The position numbers and the translations under genes are program-made. Positions 8,535-18,476 of a stretch of DNA of 64,000 bases are shown piece by piece. The stretch's first letter is position 1, and every line of letters starts with the position of its first letter. Source of the stretch: an uncultured Lachnospiraceae bacterium (GTDB lineage: Bacteria > Bacillota > Clostridia > Lachnospirales > Lachnospiraceae); assembly GCA_934432595.1 (NCBI GenBank), contig CAKRYR010000002.1, forward strand, positions 62,001 through 126,000, given 5' to 3'. The notes under the pieces were generated by a model. The model saw only the letters and a program-made list of their open reading frames with translations, was not told where the DNA came from and did no database searches.

Positions 8535-11420
8535 TTAAGAAAAATACTTGTTTATAAATTCGTTGTAATGTATTGGCTTTGAGAAGAAGTAACCTTGTAT
8601 AACAGGACATTGGATATCCTTTAAGAAATCAATTTGTTCTGATGTTTCAACGCCTTCTGAAACTATTGACATAGCTAACTCTTTACCAAGTCTAACTATA
8701 TTACTTATTACAATCCGTTCTCTTTTTGTAATGTGATCTTTTTGGAAGAAATCTTTATCAAGCTTTAATATATCAAAAGGAAGTTTCCTTAATGAGTTTA
8801 AAGATGATAATCCAGTTCCAAAATCATCCATTGCTAATTTAAACCCTAAACGATGTATTTCATTTAATATAGAATTCATATATACATCACTATCTGCAAG
8901 GGCACTTTCAGTAATTTCTATTTCAATAAATTCAGGCGTTAAATTATACTTCTTTAAATTTGATTTGAGTTTATCTAATATCTTTGTATTATTTAAATGT
9001 AATCTTGAAAAATTAACTGATATAGGAACAGGTCGCTTTCCTTCATCTAATAAATTTCGTATTAATTCACAAACTCTATCAAATATATAGTAGTCTATTT
9101 CTATTATAAATGAATTTTCTTCAAAAATAGGAACAAATTCATTAGGAGGGACAGTACCATAATCAGGACGTTCCCAACGAACTAATGCCTCTGCACCGCA
9201 TACACATTGTTCTATAACATTATATTTAGGTTGTAAATACAAACAAAATTCGTTGTTGGCAAGAGCATCTTCCATTACATCTTCAAGATTTTTCATTTTC
9301 AATTGTTTATTTCTCATTGCATCATTAAAGAATGCGTAGTTTGAATTATGTTTATGCTTTACACTTCGTCTAGCTATATTAGCCTCATCAATTATTTGAG
9401 AGATATGACTAGTACCAGTAAAAAGTGCTATTCCTGCTGTTAAGTTGATTTTTAAGTTGTTATTATTATCATCAGTTATTTTATGTACACATTCTTTAAA
9501 ATCAAGCATTCTGTGTTTGATATTTTCTAAGCTAAGATATTCTGCAAATACTACAAATTTATCATCAACAATTCTACAGAATGACTCATAATCTTCTAGA
9601 ACATTATCTAATGTATGTGAAATAGTTTTTAAAATGCAATCACCAGTTGTATATCCATGGTGTTCATTAATTAAAGTAAACCTATCTATATCAAAATAAA
9701 TCATAGCATATTTTCTAGTAGGATACTGTTTAATTAAATTTTCAACAATAGTTGAGAACGATTTTAAATTATTAGCACCTGTAAGATTATCTATTGTAAT
9801 CATTTTTTTAATTGATTGCTGTGTACGCAACTTTTCAAGGTTATTAATAATTATTGATGATAATAAAGTGAGCGAATTACACACATCATCGTTCCAATTG
9901 CTACATTCATTACTTGAAGCAGCTAGAATAAAACCATTAAATTTACCATTATAGGAGATTTTCTTTTGGTATAAACAATTGCATCCTGCATCTAAAAGAG
10001 CATATTTAAAAGATGAAGACTGCATAAGTACAGAACTTAAATCATTAGTTGAAAAAATATTATTCTGACTGTCATTGTACAATATGAAATTCTCATAATT
10101 TGGTTTATGAACTTTATCAATTAAAGAAGCATGCTTAATAAATGAATCATTATACCAAGCAAAATTAGCTTCAATTGAGTCGTCATTACTGTTTAATTCA
10201 TAAATACTTAAAACATCTAAGTTATATATATGTCCTATTAAGTTAAGAGCTGTATTTAAGGACAATTGCAAGTTATGTGAGTCATTGAACAAATTAACAA
10301 CACTATAGGTAATTCTTGAATTATCTAGCATAGGTAATTTATACAATGAGCTTATATTATTAGTATTAATACCTGCAGTTTCTAATACTTTATCAAAGGC
10401 TAATGATTTATTATGATCAATGGTTGATAAATTACATGTTATTGTAGGAGTCTCACAATCTGGTAACATACTTGTAAAAATATTATTAATACATTTGCAA
10501 ATATTATCTATATTATCAATTGAATTTTGATTATTTATATAAACAATAAACTTATTATTATAAACATAGCTTAGTAAGTCATCTTTAGCAAGTATTCTTG
10601 AAAGTTGGTTTGAAAAACATGCTAGTAAAATATTAGCAAAATCTTTACCAAATTTATCGTTTAATATATCGAAGTTATCGATATCAATAATCAATATATA
10701 ATGTTTTTTGTTTAAGGGCCTATTATTAGATATTAAATCTGTTACGAGTTGTCTAAAAGTAGAAAAATCGTATAAACTTGTTAATGAGTCACGTTGATTA
10801 AGAACAATATTATTAGATAATTGTGATTGATTAGGAATTGGTTCAAAAGTTAAAGCTAAACCATAGGGCTTATTAAGTTTGTTATAAAGTAAAGTTGAAT
10901 TAATCCTATATTTATTATAATTATCTGTTTTATATTTTGCCCTTAATTCAAAGGAAAAATTTTCTTGCTGATTTTTAATGGAATTAAAACACTCATCAAG
11001 AATATATTTATCATCAGAATGAACATACTCGTTAATATCAATTATCTGTCTTAATGCCTCTAGGGACATTGGCAATACAGTGTTGTCATATTTTAATGTT
11101 ATTATACCATTATCAAATGTGTAATCTACTTCTATATCTTCAACAGACAAAGGAGAAGTAGACGAATCGTTCTGAACTGATTTACCTGACTCTATATAAA
11201 ATCTTCTAAATAGAATAAAATTTATAGATGAAACAAACATAACCAGTGCAGCTATACCTAATAATATACATAATATATTTAAAATATCTTGATCAATATT
11301 ATAAATAAGTATATTGTGAGTATATTTATTAATATATGCAAATATAGATGTAATCAGTATAAACATACTTAGTACCAAAGTGAAAACCGGTACCCATTTC
11401 CGATTTTTAATATTCCACAC
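8535..11420 (-). CDS. Membrane GGDEF-GGDEF-EAL cyclic-di-GMP phosphodiesterase
   Basis: About 961 residues with two N-terminal membrane helices. A PAS-like region is followed by a first GGDEF fold in which GGDEF is replaced by YNNKF. A GAF-like region comes next, then a second GGDEF fold (IYFDIDRF present, signature replaced by VDDKF), and a C-terminal EAL domain at about residues 700-950. The EAL catalytic set looks intact: AEALVRW, ISVNFSR, EIEITES, MDDFGTG, LKLDKDF, VSEGVET and QGYFFSKP. The expected activity is therefore c-di-GMP hydrolysis, with both cyclase-like domains sensory or structural. GTG at 11420 is chosen because TTTGGAGG lies eight bases upstream; the TTG at 11435 sits inside that site. 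Confidence 0.9.
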   Translation of the reverse strand: MWNIKNRKWVPVFTLVLSMFILITSIFAYINKYTHNILIYNIDQDILNILCILLGIAALVMFVSSINFILFRRFYIESGKSVQNDSSTSPLSVEDIEVDYTFDNGIITLKYDNTVLPMSLEALRQIIDINEYVHSDDKYILDECFNSIKNQQENFSFELRAKYKTDNYNKYRINSTLLYNKLNKPYGLALTFEPIPNQSQLSNNIVLNQRDSLTSLYDFSTFRQLVTDLISNNRPLNKKHYILIIDIDNFDILNDKFGKDFANILLACFSNQLSRILAKDDLLSYVYNNKFIVYINNQNSIDNIDNICKCINNIFTSMLPDCETPTITCNLSTIDHNKSLAFDKVLETAGINTNNISSLYKLPMLDNSRITYSVVNLFNDSHNLQLSLNTALNLIGHIYNLDVLSIYELNSNDDSIEANFAWYNDSFIKHASLIDKVHKPNYENFILYNDSQNNIFSTNDLSSVLMQSSSFKYALLDAGCNCLYQKKISYNGKFNGFILAASSNECSNWNDDVCNSLTLLSSIIINNLEKLRTQQSIKKMITIDNLTGANNLKSFSTIVENLIKQYPTRKYAMIYFDIDRFTLINEHHGYTTGDCILKTISHTLDNVLEDYESFCRIVDDKFVVFAEYLSLENIKHRMLDFKECVHKITDDNNNNLKINLTAGIALFTGTSHISQIIDEANIARRSVKHKHNSNYAFFNDAMRNKQLKMKNLEDVMEDALANNEFCLYLQPKYNVIEQCVCGAEALVRWERPDYGTVPPNEFVPIFEENSFIIEIDYYIFDRVCELIRNLLDEGKRPVPISVNFSRLHLNNTKILDKLKSNLKKYNLTPEFIEIEITESALADSDVYMNSILNEIHRLGFKLAMDDFGTGLSSLNSLRKLPFDILKLDKDFFQKDHITKRERIVISNIVRLGKELAMSIVSEGVETSEQIDFLKDIQCPVIQGYFFSKPIHYNEFINKYFS

Positions 11421-11802
11421 TTTACTAACCTCCAAAGTTAACCTTCACTAAGTATAAATATACCATTAAAAAATTGAATTGTAAATATATTACTGAAAAT
11501 TTTAATGGTATATTATGGTATGGTATTCTAGTGATAATTTTAATATTTATATCTGTTTACTAATATAAATATTAAAATCTGTTCACTACAAATTTTTTTA
11601 ATAGTATATTTTTAATAAATTTCTTGTATTTAATTATAATTTTAGATTTTTGATATGAGTTATTATTTAATTTTTTGAAGGCATTTTCTACGTTATAGAT
11701 ATATTATAATAATAAAATATACAATATTTTATTATTATTTACATAAATTGACAAAATAGATAAAAAAATGGCGAAAAAAGTGAATATTTATAGAAAAATT
11801 GT
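11421..11802. other. Long AT-rich intergenic region
   Basis: About 380 very AT-rich bases between divergent genes. Two near-repeats of a 'tatttatatctgtt...ctactaatataaatattaaaatctgttcacta' type occur around 11540-11590, but I see no gene. It holds the minus-strand leader of the EAL gene and ends at the promoter of the DtxR-like gene. Confidence 0.5.
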
Positions 11803-11831
11803 TTGAAATTCCAAATAAATAGTGGTATAAT
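11803..11831 (+). promoter_or_regulatory. Promoter of the DtxR-like regulator
   Basis: TTGAAA at 11803-11808 and TATAAT at 11826-11831, 17-base spacer. This predicts a leader of about 120 bases before the start at 11960. Confidence 0.7.
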
Positions 11832-11959
11832 GTACTACGAAGTAAGGGATTGGAAAAACTTAATTAGTTATGTTTAACAATTCTAGTTACTTTAATACTA
11901 AGAATATCAGATGTAAGAGGGGCATTTTGATAAAATTTATCAAAAGAAAGGGTATAGAT

Positions 11960-12484
11960 ATGATAAGTGAAGTAAACAATGGATATTCAGAAAATCTACC
12001 AGAAGAGGTAGTATTAAACGAGGTAAGGTTAGAGGACATTGAGGTGGCTCCTACTAAAGCTAAGAATGGAAAGAAGGCTAAACTAACTAGGCAGTTGAAA
12101 ACAACTAAGGAGGTAAAGGCACTTTCTACTTCATTAGAAGATTACCTTGAGAAAGTATTTCTTTTAGCTAAGAAATATGAAGAAGTAAGAGTAACGGATA
12201 TTGCAGATGCATTAAATTTATCAAAACCAAGTGTAAATAGAGCTGTTAAGACGTTAACACAAGAGGGCTATTTACAACATGCACATTATGGTTCAATTGA
12301 GTTAACTGAATTAGGTTATGTAACAGCAGAAGAGATTTATAAGAAACATAAAGCATTAAGACAATTTTTAATCTTATGTTTAGGAGTAGATAAGGATACT
12401 GCTGAAAAAGAAGCTTTTGGTCTAAAGCACTATATTAGCACAAATACATGTGTAAGACTAAAAGAGTTTGTTGAGGAATATTAA
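11960..12484 (+). CDS. DtxR/MntR-family regulator with altered metal site
   Basis: About 174 residues. A basic, Lys-rich extension of about 50 residues precedes a winged helix (SLEDYLEKVFLL, VTDIADALNLSKPSVNRAVKTL, EGYLQH) and the family dimerisation helices. By hand alignment with MntR, helix-1 Asp/Glu (EDYLE) and the His of KKHKAL are kept. The ligands Glu99 and Glu102 correspond to Phe and Lys in KEAFGLKHYIS, and only the last His is kept. Metal-dependent repression may therefore be lost or changed. The ATG at 11960 is chosen for its AAAGGG; the frame stays open to an ATG at 11870 that has no clear binding site. Confidence 0.82.
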   Translation: MISEVNNGYSENLPEEVVLNEVRLEDIEVAPTKAKNGKKAKLTRQLKTTKEVKALSTSLEDYLEKVFLLAKKYEEVRVTDIADALNLSKPSVNRAVKTLTQEGYLQHAHYGSIELTELGYVTAEEIYKKHKALRQFLILCLGVDKDTAEKEAFGLKHYISTNTCVRLKEFVEEY

Positions 12485-12589
12485 TTATTGAGGAAGTAGA
12501 AATACTATAAATTTAAAAGTAGAGATACTATAAATCTACAAGCAAAATAATCCAAAATAAATCCTATTAATATATGAATATATATGAAG

Positions 12590-12642
12590 GAAATGTCATG
12601 TTGAGATCATTAATTTGTACTTGATATGACATTTCTTTTTTG
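12590..12642 (+). terminator. Terminator before hydE
   Basis: Arms 12590-12599 and 12626-12635 form a 10-bp gaaatgtcat stem with a long loop, followed by a six-T run. Confidence 0.65.
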
Positions 12643-12712
12643 GTTTAATATACATATATTAAACATTCAATGTGCAGCTCACGGAGAGGAAAAAGAATTA
12701 GGAGGAAATTAA

Positions 12713-13759
12713 ATGGGAGACTGTAAGGAATTAATAGATAAATTGTATACAAGTGGAGAACTTGATAAAAAACAGTGGATAGATTTATTAAATAATTACA
12801 CTGATGTGGATAGATTATACGCAGCAGAGGTTGCAAGAAAGATAGCTGATGATATTTATGGAAAGGATATATATATTAGAGGTCTTATAGAGATTACAAA
12901 TCATTGTAAAAATGATTGTTATTATTGTGGTATAAGATGTAGTAATGGTAATGCAGATAGATATAGATTAACAAAAGAACAGATACTACAGTGCTGTGAT
13001 GTAGGATGGCGACTTGGATTTAGAACTTTTGTTATGCAAGGTGGAGAAGATGCTTATTACACAGATGACTGGTATGTCGATGTAATTAAAAGCATAAAGG
13101 ATAAGTATAGTGAATGTGCTATTACATTATCAATTGGTGAACGAAGCAAAGAAAGTTATCAAAGATACTATGATGCAGGTGCTGATAGATATTTGCTTAG
13201 ACATGAGACAGCGACTCTAGAACATTATAATAAATTACATCCAGAAAATATGTCTTTGGATAACAGAAAAGAGTGTTTATATAATTTAAGAGAAATAGGG
13301 TATCAAGTAGGTTGTGGATTTATGGTAGGTTCACCATATCAGACTGTAGAGAATTTGGCTGATGATATGATATTTATACATGATTTAAAACCGCATATGG
13401 TGGGGATAGGACCTTTTATTCCTCATAAAGATACGCCTTTTAAAGACGAAAAAGCAGGAGAGTTACATTTAACAACATTTTTACTAAGCTTGATTAGAAT
13501 AATGGAGAGAAATGTGTTATTACCAGCTACAACAGCTTTGGGAACAATAAATCCTATGGGAAGAGAAGAGGGAATAATGGCTGGAGCTAATGTTATTATG
13601 CCTAATCTTTCTCCAATAAATGTTAGAGATAAATATTTATTATATGACAATAAAATATGTACAGGAGATGAAGCTTCTGAATGTAGAAAATGTATTGAAT
13701 TTAAAATGAAAAGAATAGGATATAATATTGTAGAAACTCGCGGAGATTATAAGATTTAA
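12713..13759 (+). CDS. hydE: [FeFe]-hydrogenase maturation radical SAM protein HydE
   Basis: A 348-residue radical SAM enzyme. The CxxxCxxC cluster motif is Cys65, Cys69, Cys72 in NHCKNDCYYCG. RYLLRHETATLEHYNKLHP and GIGPFIPHKDTPF are typical of HydE rather than of biotin synthase or HydG. HydE works with HydF and HydG to build the diiron subsite of the H-cluster, so the organism probably makes H2. An excellent AGGAGG lies upstream. The partner genes are not in the window. Related HydE-like proteins such as PylB share the fold, but the motifs fit HydE best. Confidence 0.9.
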   Translation: MGDCKELIDKLYTSGELDKKQWIDLLNNYTDVDRLYAAEVARKIADDIYGKDIYIRGLIEITNHCKNDCYYCGIRCSNGNADRYRLTKEQILQCCDVGWRLGFRTFVMQGGEDAYYTDDWYVDVIKSIKDKYSECAITLSIGERSKESYQRYYDAGADRYLLRHETATLEHYNKLHPENMSLDNRKECLYNLREIGYQVGCGFMVGSPYQTVENLADDMIFIHDLKPHMVGIGPFIPHKDTPFKDEKAGELHLTTFLLSLIRIMERNVLLPATTALGTINPMGREEGIMAGANVIMPNLSPINVRDKYLLYDNKICTGDEASECRKCIEFKMKRIGYNIVETRGDYKI

Positions 13760-13826
13760 ATAAAATAATAAGGATATGAGAATATAACATAAAAGAATAT
13801 ATAATTAAATAATAAAGTATAAAATA

Positions 13827-13860
13827 GAAGAAAGAGACCTAAGCCTCTTTCTTCCGTTTT
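13827..13860. terminator. Terminator between hydE and pckA (convergent)
   Basis: gaagaaagag (13827-13836) pairs with ctctttcttc (13845-13854), followed by a T-run on the plus strand and T-rich sequence on the minus strand as well. Confidence 0.75.
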
Positions 13861-13897
13861 TATTTAAGATGTTAAATTTCTTCAAATTATAATAGAA

Positions 13898-15568
13898 TTA
13901 TTTGATTTCATTTACAACTTTATTTAATGCATCAAGAGCTTCCTTAGGAAGTTTATCAAATCCACCTTTAACAGTGTCTCTACTTTCAACGAATTTAACT
14001 CTATCAAGCATTCTTGCTTTAAGTTGAGCAACATATTCTGGGTCATCTAAATTAGGAACAAATCCTTCCCATTCAAATATTTCGATATCTTCAAATGGTC
14101 CCCATTGCTTAAAGTCTGCTTTACCTTCAACAATTGCTTCAATTACACCTAAAGTATCCTTTGGTTGAACTTTCTTGCCCATGAAATCACCAGTGTTGAT
14201 AATGTAGCAATCTACATGTCTATCTGCAACTAGATTTCTGAACTTCTCATAGTCATTAACTAATGGATAAGTTCTAAATGGGTTAGCATATGGTTCAACA
14301 ACAAGTGCATTAGGATCAACGCCTGGTGCAAGTCTTTCAGCTGAAGAACGTTTTGTTGCAAGAGTAGCACCCATAACTGATGCTAATTCAGCACCTTTTA
14401 ATTTAACGATTGGTGGAATAGTAGGGTCTTTCATAATCCAAAAGATAGCATTAACTGGTTCTTCAATTTTGTCTACTCTGTTTGGTGACCAAAGTTTAGA
14501 CTTGATTGCACGACCGTTACCATTTCTAATATCTTCTGTTACAAGAACAACTTTACCATCTTCATCTATAGTTGCTGAGCAGTTCTGAGCTGTTAAAAGA
14601 TATTTATTATCATCACAATATGTTGGATAATCTGCAGTCTTATCAAAATATGAAGGTTCTAATGCGATTGAAGAACCTGTCTCTGAATTGATAATAAATG
14701 CATCATCATGAAGTACAGTAACATCATATTTGCCACCATGTTTTGCATGAGTGATAGTAGATTTACCTGAACCTGATAAACCAAATACTGATGCAACATA
14801 AGATTTACCATTACCAAGGTTATATCTCTTTTGACCACCATGACATGAAGCATATCCATTACGGTTAGCAATTGCCCAACCAATTGTAAGTGTTCCTTTT
14901 TTGTGCTCTCCGAAATATTTCATACCTAAGATAGCAGCACAGTTAGTTGTTGTATTAAAGTATGATAAACATTTTGAATCACATACATCTGTTTGATCAG
15001 TTCCAACCCATTGTGGATCTGAGAAGATGTAGATATCTGGTTCATTACCGATAGGTTTTGAATTCTTATACATCTTATTATAGCAATCTGACATGTATTG
15101 GAAGTTTAACATCCATGAATACATAATGTTTTCTTCACCCTCTGGAATAAGAAGATGAGCTTTAACCATAAATTCAGGATCTAATCCAATATATACTTCT
15201 GCATGATACATAGTTTTCCATCTTGTATCATATATTGCATCCATAACAATTTTGTCTAATTTATCACAGTTTACTCCTGGTTCACCTGCTATTCTACGAG
15301 CAGCTGCATAACGTCCTGTAATTGAACCATCGTTGAAAAGAAGAACTTTAGCGTCTTTCTCTAGACCAAATTCTTCACCTCTTTCAACTGGCATATCAGT
15401 AACGATAGTTCCAGGTGAATTTTTTGCTAATTCATATGCTTCTTTTAGAGTATTAACTTTGATTACGTTATTACCATAAAAGGCAGCTTCAATAATTGAA
15501 CGTGTTTTTGCAAAACCAGGCTTACCTGCGCCGATTTCGTCTTTTTTAAAATAAGCTTTAGTTGACAT
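13898..15568 (-). CDS. pckA: Phosphoenolpyruvate carboxykinase (ATP)
   Basis: A 556-residue enzyme that interconverts oxaloacetate and PEP with ATP/ADP. In fermenting anaerobes it often runs in the PEP-carboxylating direction. The kinase loop GLSGSGKST is at residues 263-271, followed by LHDDAF (metal-binding Asp) and RNGNGRAIKSKLWSPNRVD. The adenine-binding region lies near residues 430-460. The start has GGAGGATACAAAT. The promoter lies directly upstream and the gene converges with hydE over a shared terminator. Confidence 0.96.
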   Translation of the reverse strand: MSTKAYFKKDEIGAGKPGFAKTRSIIEAAFYGNNVIKVNTLKEAYELAKNSPGTIVTDMPVERGEEFGLEKDAKVLLFNDGSITGRYAAARRIAGEPGVNCDKLDKIVMDAIYDTRWKTMYHAEVYIGLDPEFMVKAHLLIPEGEENIMYSWMLNFQYMSDCYNKMYKNSKPIGNEPDIYIFSDPQWVGTDQTDVCDSKCLSYFNTTTNCAAILGMKYFGEHKKGTLTIGWAIANRNGYASCHGGQKRYNLGNGKSYVASVFGLSGSGKSTITHAKHGGKYDVTVLHDDAFIINSETGSSIALEPSYFDKTADYPTYCDDNKYLLTAQNCSATIDEDGKVVLVTEDIRNGNGRAIKSKLWSPNRVDKIEEPVNAIFWIMKDPTIPPIVKLKGAELASVMGATLATKRSSAERLAPGVDPNALVVEPYANPFRTYPLVNDYEKFRNLVADRHVDCYIINTGDFMGKKVQPKDTLGVIEAIVEGKADFKQWGPFEDIEIFEWEGFVPNLDDPEYVAQLKARMLDRVKFVESRDTVKGGFDKLPKEALDALNKVVNEIK

Positions 15569-15608
15569 ATTTGTATCCTCCTAATTATTTTTAAACTAAA
15601 CCAGTACT

Positions 15609-15637
15609 AGTATAAGAGTTTGTTAAAAAAAAGTCAA
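15609..15637 (-). promoter_or_regulatory. Promoter of pckA
   Basis: On the minus strand TTGACT (15632-15637) and TATACT (15609-15614) with a 17-base spacer. The -35 element overlaps the stop codon of the upstream DUF885 gene. Confidence 0.7.
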
Positions 15638-17391
15638 TATTTTAGGTGCGATTTTATGCTTGTAAAAGGGGCTGGACCAGCATCTAAAATATTCTTATGG
15701 AACGCTTTTAGATTAAAATCTTCACCCTGCTTTTCTTTGACTTCATCTAGCATTCTACTTATCTCGATATAACCTACCGCATAAGGTAAGTAATCACCTG
15801 GTTCTTCTATAATAATCTCATATAGAGAATTAATAGCATCTTTTCCTAGTGGACAATTATTCTTTGAGAAATAATTATCAATGTCTTTTTTACTCCAATT
15901 TTCATAATGAATACCAATATCTACTCTTGCAGAAAGGCATAAAACTAGTGCATTATTATATTTATACAAAGTAGAATAATACTTATCTAAATCTGAATAT
16001 TGGTATGATAATAAGGTAGCATAACTTGCCCAACCTTCCATATAGCCTAAATTCTTAATAAAGCTACGAATAGGATATTTATTTTTATTATTAAAATAGC
16101 AATTTTGATATAAATGTCCTGGAATAGCTTCATGAGCTAAGTTAGTAAATAATGGATTATTAATGTACTTTGAACCCTTATTTATATAAATATTGTTGCG
16201 TGCTGAATCATCAATAGGTGAAATAATATAAAATGCAGGGCTCATACTACTTTCTAGTTGTGAAGGAACATCTTTGATTTCATATGAGATATCCTTAATT
16301 ACAGGGAAATCATTAGACATTTTGTTTTGGATAGTCGTAATAATTTCTTTCGCATCATTTGAACCAAAATCTTTACTTGCTACCGAAAGGTCAGTATCTT
16401 TATTTTTATTAATAAAAGATAATAACGCGTTGTTTTCTGATGTTATAGTATTTTCAAGTATAGAAATCACATTTTTAACTGTTCTATTAGAACCTGTGAT
16501 TTGTTGCATGTATAATTCATAATATGCTTTACCTTTAGGTAGAGAACAAAATTTTCCTTCATTATTATTTCTGGCGTTTAATTCAGTTATAACAGTGTAT
16601 ACTTTTGTATAAGCATTGAGAATACTGGATAAAACAATGTCTTCGTTCTTTTTCTCAAATTCGTAAATTTCATTTTGTGATATATCATCAATTGCTTCTA
16701 CCTTATTATTAAATTCTGTAATAAATAAGGAAGTTGATATATTAAGCATCATGTCTTTACACTGTTTTAATACTTTATTTGCATTAGCTTTGGACATAAA
16801 TAAACCAGCATCATATTTGGCTTGTTCAAATTTACATATATCACCAAAATATCTCTCTATATCAGGTAATAGATTAAGATAATTATCTACATCATCTTTT
16901 GAATAAAAATTATATTCACTAAGTAAAATAGGAAGTTGAATCTGAATACCTGTGCTAGGACTTAGATATTCATCATATAAAACATAGTCTTTGGATTTAA
17001 CAATATTGTCAAAATACCAGTACATTGTATCATAAGCATATTGTTGTTGCTTATCTAGCTTATCATACCTAAAACGTGATAGCTCCTTAAGATATTGTTC
17101 TGATTTAGTGAAATAATCATCATTGGCATCTACTGGTACTGTACCAAAAGTCGTTGGATAATTTTCAATACCGTAATCTTTAGGTTTACTTAGGGTATAA
17201 TTAAGTGTTAAGGCATCTGTTTGAACTAAATCTTTAAATGTGTTCTCTGCACATTCCTTAAAATTGTAGTTTACATTAATTGTACTTTTAGATGTAGTTT
17301 CTTTTTTACATCCAGTAAGTAAAAAAATAAAAAGTATAAATGATAGTAGTAAAATATTTTGTAATTTAAAATGTTTTGAAATTTTAGTCAT
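15634..17391 (-). CDS. DUF885-family lipoprotein, putative metallopeptidase
   Basis: About 585 residues. It begins with a lipoprotein signal: hydrophobic helix then LLTGCKK, so it should be anchored to the outer face of the membrane. HEAIPGHLYQ near residue 440 is the HExxPGH metal-binding motif of the DUF885 family. GYMEGWASYA and EPGDYLPYAVGYIEI are further family blocks. Most members are large bacterial secreted or lipid-anchored proteins thought to be zinc peptidases; substrates are unknown. The ATG at 17391 is preferred because it places the signal at the N-terminus; the frame is open further up to 17658, but that stretch overlaps the divergent ABC gene. Confidence 0.82.
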   Translation of the reverse strand: MTKISKHFKLQNILLLSFILFIFLLTGCKKETTSKSTINVNYNFKECAENTFKDLVQTDALTLNYTLSKPKDYGIENYPTTFGTVPVDANDDYFTKSEQYLKELSRFRYDKLDKQQQYAYDTMYWYFDNIVKSKDYVLYDEYLSPSTGIQIQLPILLSEYNFYSKDDVDNYLNLLPDIERYFGDICKFEQAKYDAGLFMSKANANKVLKQCKDMMLNISTSLFITEFNNKVEAIDDISQNEIYEFEKKNEDIVLSSILNAYTKVYTVITELNARNNNEGKFCSLPKGKAYYELYMQQITGSNRTVKNVISILENTITSENNALLSFINKNKDTDLSVASKDFGSNDAKEIITTIQNKMSNDFPVIKDISYEIKDVPSQLESSMSPAFYIISPIDDSARNNIYINKGSKYINNPLFTNLAHEAIPGHLYQNCYFNNKNKYPIRSFIKNLGYMEGWASYATLLSYQYSDLDKYYSTLYKYNNALVLCLSARVDIGIHYENWSKKDIDNYFSKNNCPLGKDAINSLYEIIIEEPGDYLPYAVGYIEISRMLDEVKEKQGEDFNLKAFHKNILDAGPAPFTSIKSHLKY

Positions 17392-17569
17392 TATAAGTTT
17401 GCCTTTCCTTTTTTGTCTGTTTCGACATATTATTCGACATAATATATGTTTGGGTTTACTTTTTACCAAAATATATGATAAAAAAATAAAAAAAGAACTA
17501 AGCAAGGGGGGAAAATCAATGTTAACAAATGGATATATTATTAAGTTAATATAAAGATAATCTAAAAAA

Positions 17570-17598
17570 TTGACGAAATAGAAAACTGTAAATATATG
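17570..17598 (+). promoter_or_regulatory. Promoter of the ABC transporter genes
   Basis: TTGACG (17570-17575) and TATATG (17593-17598) with a 17-base spacer, 33 bases before the GTG start. Confidence 0.5.
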
Positions 17599-17631
17599 CA
17601 TTAATGTATATAGTGAAAAGAGGGATGAAAA

Positions 17632-18474
17632 GTGGCTCAGACGATAATAGAAATGCATGATGTTAGTAAAAAGGTAAATAATAATAGAATAGTTTTACAA
17701 GATATTAATCTTACTGTTGAAAAAGGCGATGCAGTAGCATTAATAGGACATAATGGAACAGGTAAAAGTACAATGCTTCGTTTGATAAGTGGATTGACAC
17801 CTATTTCATCAGGTAAAATTCTCACAGTTCCACATTTGAATTTTGGATTCATACCTGAGCATTTTCCTAAGATAAATATGACTGTAGAGGAATATATATA
17901 TAGCGTTGGTAGGATAAATGGAATAGATCCAAACGAATTAAAATTAAAAGCAAAAGAGTTATATAACTTATTTTATATAGAAGATATGGTTGAAGTACCG
18001 ATAAAACATTTATCTAAAGGAAGTATTCAAAAAGTAGCTGTAATACAGGCCTTACTTTGCAAACCAGATGTATTACTTATGGATGAACCACTTGCTGGAC
18101 AAGATATTAAATCACAAAAGAATTTTATGAAACTAGTAAAAGAAATGAATGATGAAGGTGTAACCCTAATTATGTCTTGTCATGAGTTATTCCTTGTAAA
18201 TCAGTTGGCCAAGACAGCTTATGAGATAAAGAATAGAACTTTGCAACCTATTCAAATGAAGAGGAAGGTGGCAGCAGATCAGAACTTAGATATATTGTTC
18301 TTTGATAAAGGTTCAGGTTTATCTAATGTTAGCCCTGAGATATTAAAATGGGTATATAATAGTATAGAAAATGATGATATAATTCAAATCGTTGTAAATA
18401 AAGACAAGAGTAATGATGTACTAAAACTAATGTTAAAAGATGGTTTTGTGCTAAGAGCTATGAAAGGAGTCTAA
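17632..18474 (+). CDS. ABC transporter ATP-binding protein
   Basis: A 280-residue ATPase with Walker A GHNGTGKST, signature LSKGSIQKV, Walker B VLLMDEPLAGQD and the switch His in MSCHE. A C-terminal extension of about 70 residues follows the ATPase domain. GTG start with GAGGG seven bases upstream. The permease follows after two bases, so the two are cotranscribed and probably form an export or ABC-2 type system. The order and small size resemble bacteriocin-immunity or multidrug exporters, but the substrate cannot be inferred. Confidence 0.92.
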   Translation: MAQTIIEMHDVSKKVNNNRIVLQDINLTVEKGDAVALIGHNGTGKSTMLRLISGLTPISSGKILTVPHLNFGFIPEHFPKINMTVEEYIYSVGRINGIDPNELKLKAKELYNLFYIEDMVEVPIKHLSKGSIQKVAVIQALLCKPDVLLMDEPLAGQDIKSQKNFMKLVKEMNDEGVTLIMSCHELFLVNQLAKTAYEIKNRTLQPIQMKRKVAADQNLDILFFDKGSGLSNVSPEILKWVYNSIENDDIIQIVVNKDKSNDVLKLMLKDGFVLRAMKGV

Positions 18475-18476
18475 TT

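Noticed and set aside
13423..13650. Minus-strand frame inside hydE, and similar frames inside other genes
   Set aside because: Lie fully within strongly supported genes and have no start signals.
17392..17658. N-terminal extension of the DUF885 lipoprotein
   Set aside because: It would bury the lipoprotein signal inside the chain and overlap the divergent ABC gene and its promoter.
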